Positions 7,634 through 13,766 are shown, counted from the stretch's first letter. The stretch: DNA of 14,259 nt from Pseudomonadota bacterium (GCA_023422485.1 JAGTAM010000674.1:1-14259); one strand, 5' to 3'. Notes: generated by a model not told the origin, from the sequence alone. Numbers and translations: made by a program.

Positions 7634-7778
7634 GGATCGAGACTTCTCCGGTGGCGCAGTCCGAGACGCGCGATTCACGGTATGAAAGCGGGCGCGCTCA
7701 TGCTCGTTCCACCGGTCCCCGTCCCGCCAGCCGATGCAGAGTGCTGAGGCGGGGGGCGGTTCCGCTGCGCGGGCGCGT

Positions 7779-8027
7779 TCAGCGGCAGATCGTGACGCGA
7801 CGGACGATCCAGCCTTCCCCCTCGATCCAAAGGCGACGGCGCTGTTTGTTGCAATTGGCGCTGTCCTCCTCGCTGTCCGCGGCCACGGACGTCTGGGAGA
7901 CCTGCGTGGCCTCCGCGATCTGCGTGGTGCTGCGGCTGGCGGCCGGGGCGGCGAAGGCCGGTGCCGCGGACAAGCCGATCAGGACGAGGCCGGCGAAGGC
8001 GGCCGCGGCGGAGGAATGCGCGCTCAT
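7779..8027 (-). CDS. Small predicted exported protein with two Cys in a basic tail
   Basis: An 82-residue protein of unknown family. The start at 8027 is chosen for its AGGA ribosome site and because a clear signal peptide follows (MSAHSSAAAAFAGLVLIGLS, then AAPAFA, cleavage before APAAS); a longer frame reaching 8156 has no such logic. The mature part is a Ser/Thr/Gln- and acid-rich linker followed by NCNKQRRRLWIEGEGWIVRR and a final VTICR. The two cysteines could form one disulfide in the periplasm. A strong 8-bp hairpin lies just upstream of the ribosome site. It is on the same strand as, and 145 nt upstream of, the other exported-protein gene. No function is assigned. Confidence 0.68.
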   Translation of the reverse strand: MSAHSSAAAAFAGLVLIGLSAAPAFAAPAASRSTTQIAEATQVSQTSVAADSEEDSANCNKQRRRLWIEGEGWIVRRVTICR

Positions 8028-8039
8028 GATATCCTGCCC

Positions 8040-8059
8040 GCGCGCCCTGGCGGGCGCGC
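8040..8059 (-). promoter_or_regulatory. Leader hairpin of the 82-aa exported protein gene
   Basis: GCGCGCCC (8040-8047) and GGGCGCGC (8052-8059) are perfectly complementary with a 4-nt loop. On the minus-strand transcript this hairpin ends 12 nt before the start codon, against the AGGA ribosome site. It could limit ribosome access or stabilise the 5' end. Confidence 0.35.
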
Positions 8060-8188
8060 TACAACGGTTCAGTTGGTGCGGCCGGTGGCCCGCCTTGCAG
8101 GCGCCACGGCATCTTGCATCAACAATTCCCAACGTGGCCGTTGGGTTTCGCGCCAATTTCGGGAAAACGGCGAAAATTTGTCTACCAT

Positions 8189-8205
8189 CCGCGGCAATGC
8201 CGCGG
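8189..8205. repeat. 17-nt near-contiguous palindrome, 8-bp arms
   Basis: CCGCGGCA and TGCCGCGG flank a single A, giving perfect 8-bp arms. It sits 263 bp before the FTR1 start and 162 bp before the start of the small exported-protein gene. The geometry suits a dimeric repressor operator, but no regulator family is indicated. Confidence 0.35.
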
Positions 8206-8323
8206 CGCTACGGCGCGATCTCGCCATCTCAGGCCGATGCTTGCGAAGACGGTGCAAAGAGTTGTACTGGCACGCGAGGCGAAAAACGCCGATTGGCCGC
8301 CAGGAATTGATCCGATCTTCTTG

Positions 8324-8339
8324 TTAGGAACGTTTCTAA
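8324..8339 (+). promoter_or_regulatory. Irr-box-like (iron control element) palindrome before FTR1
   Basis: TTAGGAACGTTTCTAA is a 16-nt inverted repeat with 7 of 8 pairs matching. Its TTAG(G/A)A / TTCTAA halves resemble the iron control element bound by Irr in alphaproteobacteria (TTAGAA / TTCTAA half sites). It lies 129 bp before the FTR1 start, next to AT-rich DNA with a possible TATATC -10 element at 8349-8354. Iron- or heme-dependent control of the permease would fit its role. The assignment is by resemblance only. Confidence 0.5.
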
Positions 8340-8467
8340 GCTACGATTTATATCAGAATATTGCGACGACGTGACAAGTATTGGCGGAGCCGCGTGGAAT
8401 GGCGCCGCCGTTGAGGCAGACAATCCGCCGGGACGTGCGTCGAGCGGATCGAAACGGGAGCAATCGG

Positions 8468-9304
8468 ATGGCGGACGGATCGACGTTCGTGCAGGCTTTC
8501 ATCATCCTGTTCCGTGAGGGACTGGAAGCTCTGCTGGTGATCGCGGCGCTCGCCGCCTTCCTTCGCCGCGCGAATGCGGCGGAGCGGATCACACCGGTCT
8601 ATATGGGCGCGCTCGCCGCCGTCGCCGCCAGCGCGGTCATGGCCTGGGTGTTCGCGACCTTCTACGACGGCAACCACAGCGACCTGTTCGAGGCCGGCGT
8701 CATGCTCGCGGCCGCGGCGCTGCTGTTCTACATGAGCGGCTGGATGTTCGTCCGCCAGGACCCGAAGGCGTGGCAGGCTGATCTGAACCGGCTCGCCGAG
8801 CGGGCGCTGGGCGCGGGCACCGTGCTGTCGCTGGCCGGCATCGCCTTCCTCGCGGTGTTCCGCGAAGGCGCCGAGACGATCCTGTTCGTCCACGCCTTGG
8901 CCAAGACGGCCAACGGCTTCGACGCCTCGCTCCTGAGTGGGCTCGCCGCGGCGGCGGTGGCGCTGGTGGCGATGTTCGTAGCGATGCAGTGGCTGGCCCT
9001 GCGCCTGCCGCTGCGCCCGATGTTCATCGTAACCTCGGCCTTCCTGTTCTTCATGGGCCTGCGGATGGTCGGCGAGGCGTTCCAAGAGCTTCAGGAGCAG
9101 GCGCTGATCCCCTTCACCACCGATGGCGTGCCCGCCTTCGTCACCGATTGGGGCCTGAGCAACGGAAGCTGGGAGGCGCTCGGCACCCAACTCGTGATCC
9201 TGGCCGTGGCTGTGGCCGCCGCCCTCGTCAGCCTCCTGCGCAAGGGAGGCGGCAAGGGAAGCAAGGCGGCCAGCGACGGCCGGCCCGTCTCGGCGGCCTC
9301 CTGA
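8468..9304 (+). CDS. FTR1-family iron permease
   Basis: A 278-residue inner-membrane protein of the FTR1/EfeU family, which moves iron into the cytoplasm. Both family signatures are present: R16-E17-G18-L19-E20 (FREGLEALL) and R132-E133-G134-A135-E136 (FREGAETILF). Seven hydrophobic segments can be traced, with the motifs inside segments 1 and 4. The length matches EfeU. ATG 8468 is chosen because GGGAG lies just upstream; an in-frame ATG at 8381 would add 29 mostly charged residues ahead of the first membrane segment. The tail after the last segment is Gly/Lys/Ser-rich and cytoplasmic in character. No efeO, efeB or ferroxidase gene is adjacent, so it stands alone here. An Irr-box-like palindrome upstream suggests induction under iron limitation. 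Confidence 0.93.
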   Translation: MADGSTFVQAFIILFREGLEALLVIAALAAFLRRANAAERITPVYMGALAAVAASAVMAWVFATFYDGNHSDLFEAGVMLAAAALLFYMSGWMFVRQDPKAWQADLNRLAERALGAGTVLSLAGIAFLAVFREGAETILFVHALAKTANGFDASLLSGLAAAAVALVAMFVAMQWLALRLPLRPMFIVTSAFLFFMGLRMVGEAFQELQEQALIPFTTDGVPAFVTDWGLSNGSWEALGTQLVILAVAVAAALVSLLRKGGGKGSKAASDGRPVSAAS

Positions 9305-9312
9305 TCCCGCGA

Positions 9313-9343
9313 GCCGGCGCCCCTGTCCGAGGCGGGCGCCGGC
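9313..9343 (+). terminator. Strong hairpin in the FTR1 / macrodomain convergent gap
   Basis: GCCGGCGCCC (9313-9322) pairs perfectly with GGGCGCCGGC (9334-9343) around an 11-nt loop, starting 8 nt after the FTR1 stop. It may serve both convergent transcripts. No T-run follows on either side, so termination is inferred from position and stem strength only. Confidence 0.5.
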
Positions 9344-9380
9344 CGCCGCAGCCGATCGACGCGGCGCGTCGGGGGTCTGA

Positions 9381-9866
9381 TCAGGACGCGGGCCGTGTCC
9401 CGTCGAGCAGGTAGACGACGGGCTCGAAGGCCCGTGCCTGCGCCTCGATGATCTGCGAAAGGATCGTCCACGATCCGCCCGCGAGTCCGGCACCGATAGG
9501 CGGGAAAGCGACCGACTCGAATCCGTCGCTGCGGGCGCGCTCATCGATCGTGCGCAGGACCGTCCGCACCGCCTCGTAATCGACGCAGACGCGTCCCTTC
9601 GCCCGCCCATAGTCGCGCTGCGTCACCGCGTTGACGATGAGGCGCCCGTCGGCGGCGCGGGCCCAGGTCGCGCTGCCGAGCGGCAGGCCCGCTTGCCGGT
9701 CGTCCGGGCTCTCGAAGGCCGCGCGGTAGGTGCGGAAGGCCTCCGGATAGAGCCGCTTGACCTGCAGCGCGAGGCCGGCGCCCATCTTGCCGAAGGCGTT
9801 GCAGCCGTGGACGAGGACGCGCTCAGGGCCGGCAAAGATGTCGCCCTCGACGTAACGGATCGTCAT
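9381..9866 (-). CDS. Macrodomain protein (ADP-ribose-binding, TARG1/DarG-like)
   Basis: A 161-residue single-domain protein. Macrodomains bind ADP-ribose and often hydrolyse ADP-ribosyl modifications or ADP-ribose 1''-phosphate. The sequence shows the N-terminal GD motif (G8-D9, EGDIF), the adenine/ribose loop H20-G-C-N-A-F-G-K-M-G-A-G (20-31) and the second glycine loop IGAGLAGG (124-131). The KMGAGLALQVKRLYPEAF stretch resembles the TARG1/DarG/phage-type branch more than the MacroD type, which has NAAN and GGGV. No DarT-like ADP-ribosyltransferase is visible in the window. It starts 9 nt after the phosphatase stop, and its ribosome site AAGGGCG overlaps the end of that gene, so the two are probably co-translated. 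Substrate unknown. Confidence 0.88.
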   Translation of the reverse strand: MTIRYVEGDIFAGPERVLVHGCNAFGKMGAGLALQVKRLYPEAFRTYRAAFESPDDRQAGLPLGSATWARAADGRLIVNAVTQRDYGRAKGRVCVDYEAVRTVLRTIDERARSDGFESVAFPPIGAGLAGGSWTILSQIIEAQARAFEPVVYLLDGTRPAS

Positions 9867-9875
9867 GCGACGCCC

Positions 9876-10349
9876 TTATCCCTTCAGCCGGGACTTGATC
9901 CGATAGGTCAGGCCGTCGCGCACGTCGCGGTAGCCGTCGAGGCGCTGCTCGCGGGTGCCGTCCTGCATCAGGGTCGGGTCGGGCGTCGGCCAGTACTCGA
10001 CATCCGCCGCGAGGGTATGGGTCAGTTCGAGCGCCCGGTGGTGGGCCTCCGGCGACAGGGTGATGATCAGGTCGAAGTTCAGCCCCTCCCAATCCTCGAG
10101 CTGCTCGATGGTGCGCGGCTTGTGGCGGGAGGCGTCGATGCCGATCTCGTCGAGCGCCGCGACCATGAACGGGTCGCTCGGCTCGCCCGTGCGCACGCCG
10201 GCCGACTGCACGTAGGTGGACTTGCCGAAATAGTGACGCGCGATCGCCTCCGCCGCCAGCGAGCGCACCGCGTTGAAATTGCACATGAACAGGACGGACT
10301 GGACGCGCCGATTCTTCGGCCCGGTCCCCGGGATGACGTCGTCCGTCAT
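9876..10349 (-). CDS. Low-molecular-weight protein phosphatase-like protein
   Basis: A 157-residue cytoplasmic protein of the LMW protein-tyrosine phosphatase / arsenate reductase superfamily. The phosphate-binding loop is C23-N-F-N-A-V-R29-S (CX5R), preceded by the beta strand VQSVLFM. The general-acid motif is D124-P (TPDPT). The loop lacks the second Cys of classical LMW-PTPs (CxGNxCRS) and resembles the CNFN-type loop I recall from rhizobial homologues. True substrate (phosphotyrosine, phosphoarginine or other) is unknown. The start at 10349 is chosen for AGGCAGGG just upstream; a longer frame reaching 10598 is dismissed for lack of family content. The start codon lies inside a perfect hairpin and overlaps a six-codon upstream ORF. 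UPF0262 and hisD lie upstream, the macrodomain gene 9 nt downstream. Confidence 0.88.
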   Translation of the reverse strand: MTDDVIPGTGPKNRRVQSVLFMCNFNAVRSLAAEAIARHYFGKSTYVQSAGVRTGEPSDPFMVAALDEIGIDASRHKPRTIEQLEDWEGLNFDLIITLSPEAHHRALELTHTLAADVEYWPTPDPTLMQDGTREQRLDGYRDVRDGLTYRIKSRLKG

Positions 10350-10367
10350 GCCCTGCCTGAGGGCATG
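10346..10367 (-). promoter_or_regulatory. Start-site hairpin and six-codon upstream ORF of the phosphatase gene
   Basis: On the minus strand CATGCCCT and AGGGCATG form a perfect 8-bp stem with a 5-nt CAGGC loop (10347-10367). The 3' arm contains the phosphatase start codon and part of its ribosome site, so the folded RNA would hide both. The 5' arm holds another ATG (10366-10364) that opens MPSGRA and stops at TGA (10348-10346), overlapping the phosphatase ATG as ATGA. That arrangement suits translational coupling or a structure-gated start. The structure is seen directly; its function is inferred. Confidence 0.5.
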
Positions 10368-10497
10368 GTCCCGAGGGGAGGGCGTCGGCCGGTCGGAAAA
10401 GTCGATGCAGACACCCTGCCCTCTCGCGAAGCGCCCCCGTCCCCTCGCGCCGATGCACCACGGATCGGGCGTTTCGTGACGTGCTCGTGCACACGCT

Positions 10498-10503
10498 GAT
10501 ATA
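10498..10503 (-). promoter_or_regulatory. Possible -10 element for the phosphatase-macrodomain transcript
   Basis: The 288-bp gap between UPF0262 and the phosphatase (10350-10637) is long for an operon and suggests a separate promoter. On the minus strand TATATC occurs at 10503-10498, about 150 nt before the start, in otherwise GC-rich DNA. No good -35 hexamer was found, and nothing else in the gap is recognisable. Confidence 0.25.
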
Positions 10504-10637
10504 GGACCGCCCCGGACTTCCCGAAAGCGCATCGTTTTGCCGGACGCATCCCCGTCTCGGCAGGATGCTGCCGTGCCGCTTGGAGCGTCCTCGGCCACAT
10601 TCCGCTGATTGCTGCCGGGGGGCGGGCCGGGCTCGCC

Positions 10638-11150
10638 TCAGCCCTTCCAGTGCAGGGCGAAGATCAGGGTGAACAGGCGGCGCGCGGTGTCGTGGTCGAG
10701 ATCGACCTTGCCCTCCAGGCGCTGCCGCAGGAGTTCGGAGGCCTCGTTGTGCAGGCCGCGCCGGCCCATGTCGATCGCCTCGATCTGCGTCGGCGAGGCG
10801 GTGCGGATCGCGCTGTAATAGCTCTCGCAGATCATCTCGTAGTCGCGGATGACCCGGCGGAACGGGGTGAGCGAGAGCAGGTGGGTCATCACCGGGTCGC
10901 CGGTCTCCGTCGCGATGGCGAAGGACAGCTTGTTCTCGACGAGGCCGAGAACCAGGGCGTAGGGGCCGTCGTCGCGATCGGGCAGGGTGAAGGCGTTGTC
11001 CTCCAGGATGTCGTAGATCGCGATGGCGCGCTCATGCTCCTGGTCGGGATTGCCCCGGCCGATCGACGCCTCGTCGAGGCGCACGGCCGCGAGCCGGTTC
11101 CTCGGCTTCTCCGGCGCCCCGTCTTCCCCCTGCTTCGGTTCGGCCTTCAT
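10638..11150 (-). CDS. UPF0262 family protein
   Basis: A 170-residue conserved alphaproteobacterial protein of unknown function. Recognised by its core: an RLAAVRLDEASIGRGNPDQE opening, then EHERAIAIYDILEDNAFTLP, LTPFRRVIRDYEMICESYYS and a C-terminal HDTARRLFTLIFALHW. The first 25 residues are a charged, poorly conserved-looking extension. The start at 11150 follows GAGAAGG; an in-frame start 81 nt upstream (11231) would add a Cys/Arg-rich stretch without family character. No signal peptide or membrane segment. It reads with hisD (136 nt upstream) and the LMW phosphatase, as I recall for this gene cluster in related genomes; no catalytic residues are evident. Confidence 0.88.
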   Translation of the reverse strand: MKAEPKQGEDGAPEKPRNRLAAVRLDEASIGRGNPDQEHERAIAIYDILEDNAFTLPDRDDGPYALVLGLVENKLSFAIATETGDPVMTHLLSLTPFRRVIRDYEMICESYYSAIRTASPTQIEAIDMGRRGLHNEASELLRQRLEGKVDLDHDTARRLFTLIFALHWKG

Positions 11151-11242
11151 CGCCGCCGCCTTCTCACGTCGGGGCCCGAATTCGAGCGCCCTCTTGCCGT
11201 CACATGAGCCGCAAGCCCGCCCCGCAGGCAAGCGTTCCGGCA

Positions 11243-11272
11243 GGCGCGGCCCGAAAAGTGATCGTCCGCGCC
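11243..11272 (-). terminator. Weak inverted repeat after hisD
   Basis: GGCGCGG (11243-11249) and CCGCGCC (11266-11272) are complementary with a 16-nt loop, 15 nt past the hisD stop on the minus strand. The stem is short, the loop is long and there is no U-run, so read-through into UPF0262 is likely. Confidence 0.25.
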
Positions 11273-11286
11273 CCGATCGGCTGATG

Positions 11287-12582
11287 TCAGAGATTGAGCC
11301 GGATCGCCACCGAGCGGGCGTGACCGTCGAGCCCCTCCGATTCGCCCAGAGCGATCGCGGCGGGGCCGAGGGCCCGCAGGGCCGCCGGATCGCAGCGCAG
11401 GATCGACGTGCGCTTCATGAAGTCGAGCACTCCGAGACCCGATGAGAACCGTGCCGAGCGGGCGGTCGGCAGCACGTGGTTGGGGCCGCCGACATAATCG
11501 CCGATCGCCTCGGGCGTGTGGGAGCCGAGGAAGATCGCCCCGGCATTCCGGACTTTCAGCGCGAGTGCGTCGGCGTCCTGCGTCTCGATCTCGAGGTGCT
11601 CGGGCGCAATGGCGTCGACCAGCGGCACCGCCTCGTCGAAGTCTCTCACGCGGATGATCGCGCCGTAATCGCGCCAACTGGCGCGGGCGATCTTTTCACG
11701 CGGCAGGGTCGTCAGGGCGCGTTCCACCGCCGCCTCCGCCGCCTCGGCCAACGCGTCCGAATCGGTGATGAGCACGGACTGCGCCGCCTCGTCGTGCTCG
11801 GCCTGGGCCAGGAGGTCGGCGGCGATCCAGTCGGGGTTGGCGTGGCCATCGGCCAGGATCAGCACCTCGGAAGGGCCGGCGATCATGTCGATACCGACCT
11901 GCCCGAACACCCGGCGCTTGGCCGCCGCCACCCAGGCATTGCCGGGGCCGACGATCTTGGCCACCGGCGCGATGCTCTCGGTGCCATAGGCCAGCGCTGC
12001 GACGGCCTGGGCTCCGCCGACGCGGTAGATCTCGGTGATCCCGGAGAGCTGTGCGGCGGCGAGCACCAGCGGGTTGAGCTGCCCTTCCGGGGTCGGCACC
12101 ACCATGACGATGCGCGGCACGCCGGCCACGCGGGCCGGCACCGCGTTCATCAGCACCGAGGAGGGATAGCTCGCGGTGCCGCCGGGCACGTAGAGCCCGA
12201 CCGATTCGAGCGCGGTCCAGCGCCAGCCGGCCGTGACGCCGAGGTCGTCGGTGGAGAGGTAGTCCTCGGGGATCTGGCGGCGGTGATAGGCTTCGATCCG
12301 CTCGGCGGCGAGCGCCAGGGCGGCGCGGGCCTCGGGCGGACAGGCGGCGACCGCCGCCTCCACCTCCCCGGCGGTGATGCGCAGGGCGGTGGCCGAGAAA
12401 TCCTGGCCGAGCCGGTCGAAGCGGCGGGTGTAATCGACGAGCGCCGCGTCGCCCCCGGAGACGACCCCGGCGATGATGCCGCGCACGGTCTCGTCCACGT
12501 CCTCCGAGATCTCGCGCTTGAGGCCGAGCAGGCGCTTGAAGGACGCCCCGAAATCGGGGTCGCGGCTGTCGAGGCGGATCAT
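11287..12582 (-). CDS. hisD: Histidinol dehydrogenase
   Basis: A 431-residue cytoplasmic enzyme that catalyses the last two steps of histidine synthesis, oxidising L-histidinol to L-histidine with two NAD+. Full length for the family. The zinc ligands are present: Q260 and H263 (AQAEHDE), D362 (IGDYVGGPNH) and H421 (LDGHARSV). The catalytic Glu/His pair is E328-H329 (APEHLEI). All are one or two residues offset from E. coli Q259, H262, D360, H419, E326 and H327. The signature around AGPSEVLILADGHANPDWIA is intact. The start at 12582 has a weak ribosome site; an overlapping ATG 8 nt upstream is out of frame and stops at once. It lies 30 nt after DUF2948 on the same strand, so coupling to that gene may drive its translation. 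No other his gene is in the window. Confidence 0.97.
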   Translation of the reverse strand: MIRLDSRDPDFGASFKRLLGLKREISEDVDETVRGIIAGVVSGGDAALVDYTRRFDRLGQDFSATALRITAGEVEAAVAACPPEARAALALAAERIEAYHRRQIPEDYLSTDDLGVTAGWRWTALESVGLYVPGGTASYPSSVLMNAVPARVAGVPRIVMVVPTPEGQLNPLVLAAAQLSGITEIYRVGGAQAVAALAYGTESIAPVAKIVGPGNAWVAAAKRRVFGQVGIDMIAGPSEVLILADGHANPDWIAADLLAQAEHDEAAQSVLITDSDALAEAAEAAVERALTTLPREKIARASWRDYGAIIRVRDFDEAVPLVDAIAPEHLEIETQDADALALKVRNAGAIFLGSHTPEAIGDYVGGPNHVLPTARSARFSSGLGVLDFMKRTSILRCDPAALRALGPAAIALGESEGLDGHARSVAIRLNL

Positions 12583-12612
12583 CGGATCATATCGCGGTTT
12601 GGAGGAGGGGAG

Positions 12613-13068
12613 TCACGGGCGGTTCTCGACGAGGCTGCGCGCCGCCTCGTGGTCGGGGCGGCCGTCGGCCTGCCAGACCGGGCCGAGATCCTTCAAGCGC
12701 GCCTCGATGCATTCGAGTTCGAGGCGGATCGCGGCGCCGCCGGAAAAGACCAGGGTGGCAAAGCCGGAGGGGGCTTCGGTCTCCTCGAAGGTGATGGCCA
12801 GCAGGCTCAGGGTCTCGCCCGAGGCCGCCCCCGGCGTGATGCCCCTGGCCTTCACCGACAGCACCCGCTCGAAATGCAGGCCCGAGAGCCGGCGCCGGGG
12901 CGGCTCGCCCGGAGGCACCGACCAGTCGAAGCGGCGCGCCGCCAGGGCGAAGCGGTGCTCGCCCGGCAGCCACGCGAGATCCTCTGCCCGCAGGATCGCG
13001 TCCTGCAGGTGGGCGGAGATGACGGCGAGATCCTCGGCATCGAGGGCGGCGAGCTTGAGAAGCTCCAT
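12613..13068 (-). CDS. DUF2948 family protein
   Basis: A 151-residue conserved alphaproteobacterial protein of unknown function. The family is recognised from the opening MELLKLAALDAEDLAVISAH, the motif LQDAILRAEDLAWLPGEHRF, then GLHFERVLSVKARGI and the C-terminal SGGAAIRLELECIEARLKD. No signal peptide or membrane segment, so probably cytoplasmic. The start at 13068 follows GGAGCG. It is immediately upstream of hisD (30 nt), and murA lies further upstream on the same strand, a gene order I recall from related genomes; here a plus-strand exported-protein gene sits between murA and DUF2948. No function is assigned. Confidence 0.88.
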   Translation of the reverse strand: MELLKLAALDAEDLAVISAHLQDAILRAEDLAWLPGEHRFALAARRFDWSVPPGEPPRRRLSGLHFERVLSVKARGITPGAASGETLSLLAITFEETEAPSGFATLVFSGGAAIRLELECIEARLKDLGPVWQADGRPDHEAARSLVENRP

Positions 13069-13289
13069 CTTTGACGCTCCGGGCTCCCCGACCGAACGCG
13101 CGGGAAGCGGATTTCGAGGCGTAGGTAGCGACGCGACCCGCCTGCGGCAACCGGCAGCCGACTCGCGAGGGATGATCCGATTCGCCAGACTCGGGTACGG
13201 CTGTGCGAGGCCAAGGCTCTTTCGGGCTCATCGCGCGTTCATGAGCGCGGGGCTAAGGCCGAGCATGACCCAAGCATGACCTTGGTGGA

Positions 13290-13331
13290 ATGGCTTGGGT
13301 GAGACGGCTTGGGCGAGACGGCCTGGGTGGG
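13290..13331 (+). repeat. Three tandem copies of a 14-bp unit before the Cys-rich exported protein
   Basis: Units ATGGCTTGGGTGAG (13290-13303), ACGGCTTGGGCGAG (13304-13317) and ACGGCCTGGGTGGG (13318-13331) follow each other exactly, with a partial fourth (ACAGCC). They end 22 bp before the start codon, so they probably lie in the promoter or 5' leader. Just before them, GCATGACC occurs twice and CCAAG/CTTGG can pair. Confidence 0.6.
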
Positions 13332-13353
13332 ACAGCCGGAGGGGACGAGGACG

Positions 13354-13704
13354 ATGAAGAGCGGAGTTCTGGCCATGGGGCGCACCTTGGGGGTCGTCCT
13401 GGCCCTCGGGTTCGTGGCGAGCCCGGCAAGCGCCCAGTATTATCGCGACGGCTACGACGGCCCGCGCCGCGACGACGGCTACGGCCGCCGCTACCGCAAC
13501 GACGACGACGGTTACGGTCGCCGCCGCCGCTACGACGATGAGGACGACGGTCCGCGCTTCCGGGGGCCGCCGCGCGGCGGCCGTGGCGGCAGCATCTGCG
13601 TGACCGCCCGCGGCAGTTGCCCCACGGGCTTCGCGCCGCCGAACGCGCCCTGCGCCTGCGACATCCCCGGTTTCGGCATCAAGCGCGGTGCCGTCGGGCG
13701 CTGA
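13354..13704 (+). CDS. Small exported Asp/Arg/Tyr-rich protein with Cys-rich tail
   Basis: A 116-residue protein with no function I can name. The ATG at 13354 follows a purine-rich GAGG ribosome site and begins a signal peptide, MKSGVLAMGRTLGVVLALGF then VASPASA, cleaved before QYYRDGYDG. Residues about 28-75 are a low-complexity, highly charged stretch built from repeated GYGRR/RYDD/DDDG blocks; about 76-90 is Gly/Arg/Pro-rich. The C-terminal domain, about 92-116, looks conserved in character: ICVTARGSC, NAPCACDIPGFG, with four Cys that could form two disulfides. It is probably periplasmic or surface-exposed. It is flanked by a tandem repeat upstream and a terminator downstream, and separates murA from DUF2948. 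Confidence 0.78.
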   Translation: MKSGVLAMGRTLGVVLALGFVASPASAQYYRDGYDGPRRDDGYGRRYRNDDDGYGRRRRYDDEDDGPRFRGPPRGGRGGSICVTARGSCPTGFAPPNAPCACDIPGFGIKRGAVGR

Positions 13705-13731
13705 TTTCTCTGGATCTCCGAACGGGAGCGG

Positions 13732-13758
13732 CCTGCACGATGCGGTGCAGGTCGTTTT
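13732..13758 (+). terminator. Intrinsic terminator of the Cys-rich exported protein gene
   Basis: CCTGCAC (13732-13738) pairs with GTGCAGG (13745-13751) around a 6-nt loop, followed by TCGTTTT (13752-13758). It lies 27 nt past the stop codon on the plus strand. Stem plus T-run fits an intrinsic terminator. Confidence 0.6.
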
Positions 13759-13766
13759 CATGCGAG

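Larger units (their letters stand above)
8028..8467. promoter_or_regulatory. Divergent intergenic region, small exported protein / FTR1
   Basis: This 440-bp stretch separates the small exported-protein gene (leftward) from the FTR1 gene (rightward). It contains, in order: an 8-bp hairpin in the leader of the exported-protein gene (8040-8059), a 17-nt GC-rich palindrome (8189-8205), an Irr-box-like palindrome (8324-8339), and an AT-rich segment (about 8335-8365) with TATATC and AATATT suited to a promoter for the iron permease. Around 8130-8380 the GC content is visibly lower than in the coding DNA. An 86-codon frame at 8114-8374 on the plus strand has codon use unlike the neighbouring genes and no recognisable content, so it is not called. 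Confidence 0.55.

Noticed and set aside
8114..8374. 86-codon plus-strand frame in the FTR1 upstream region
   Set aside because: Third-position GC is low compared with neighbouring genes, there is no ribosome site or family match, and it runs through the likely FTR1 promoter and Irr-like box.
9381..9866. DarTG-type toxin-antitoxin system based on the DarG-like macrodomain
   Set aside because: No DarT-like ADP-ribosyltransferase gene is adjacent; both neighbours are clearly other proteins.
10350..10598. N-terminal extension of the LMW phosphatase
   Set aside because: The extra residues are Arg/Gly/Pro-rich with no family similarity, and a good ribosome site supports the start at 10349.
11476..13074. 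532-codon open frame on the plus strand opposite hisD and DUF2948
   Set aside because: It mirrors two well-recognised genes, is rich in Arg/Gly/Asp/His as antisense shadows are, and shows no motif.
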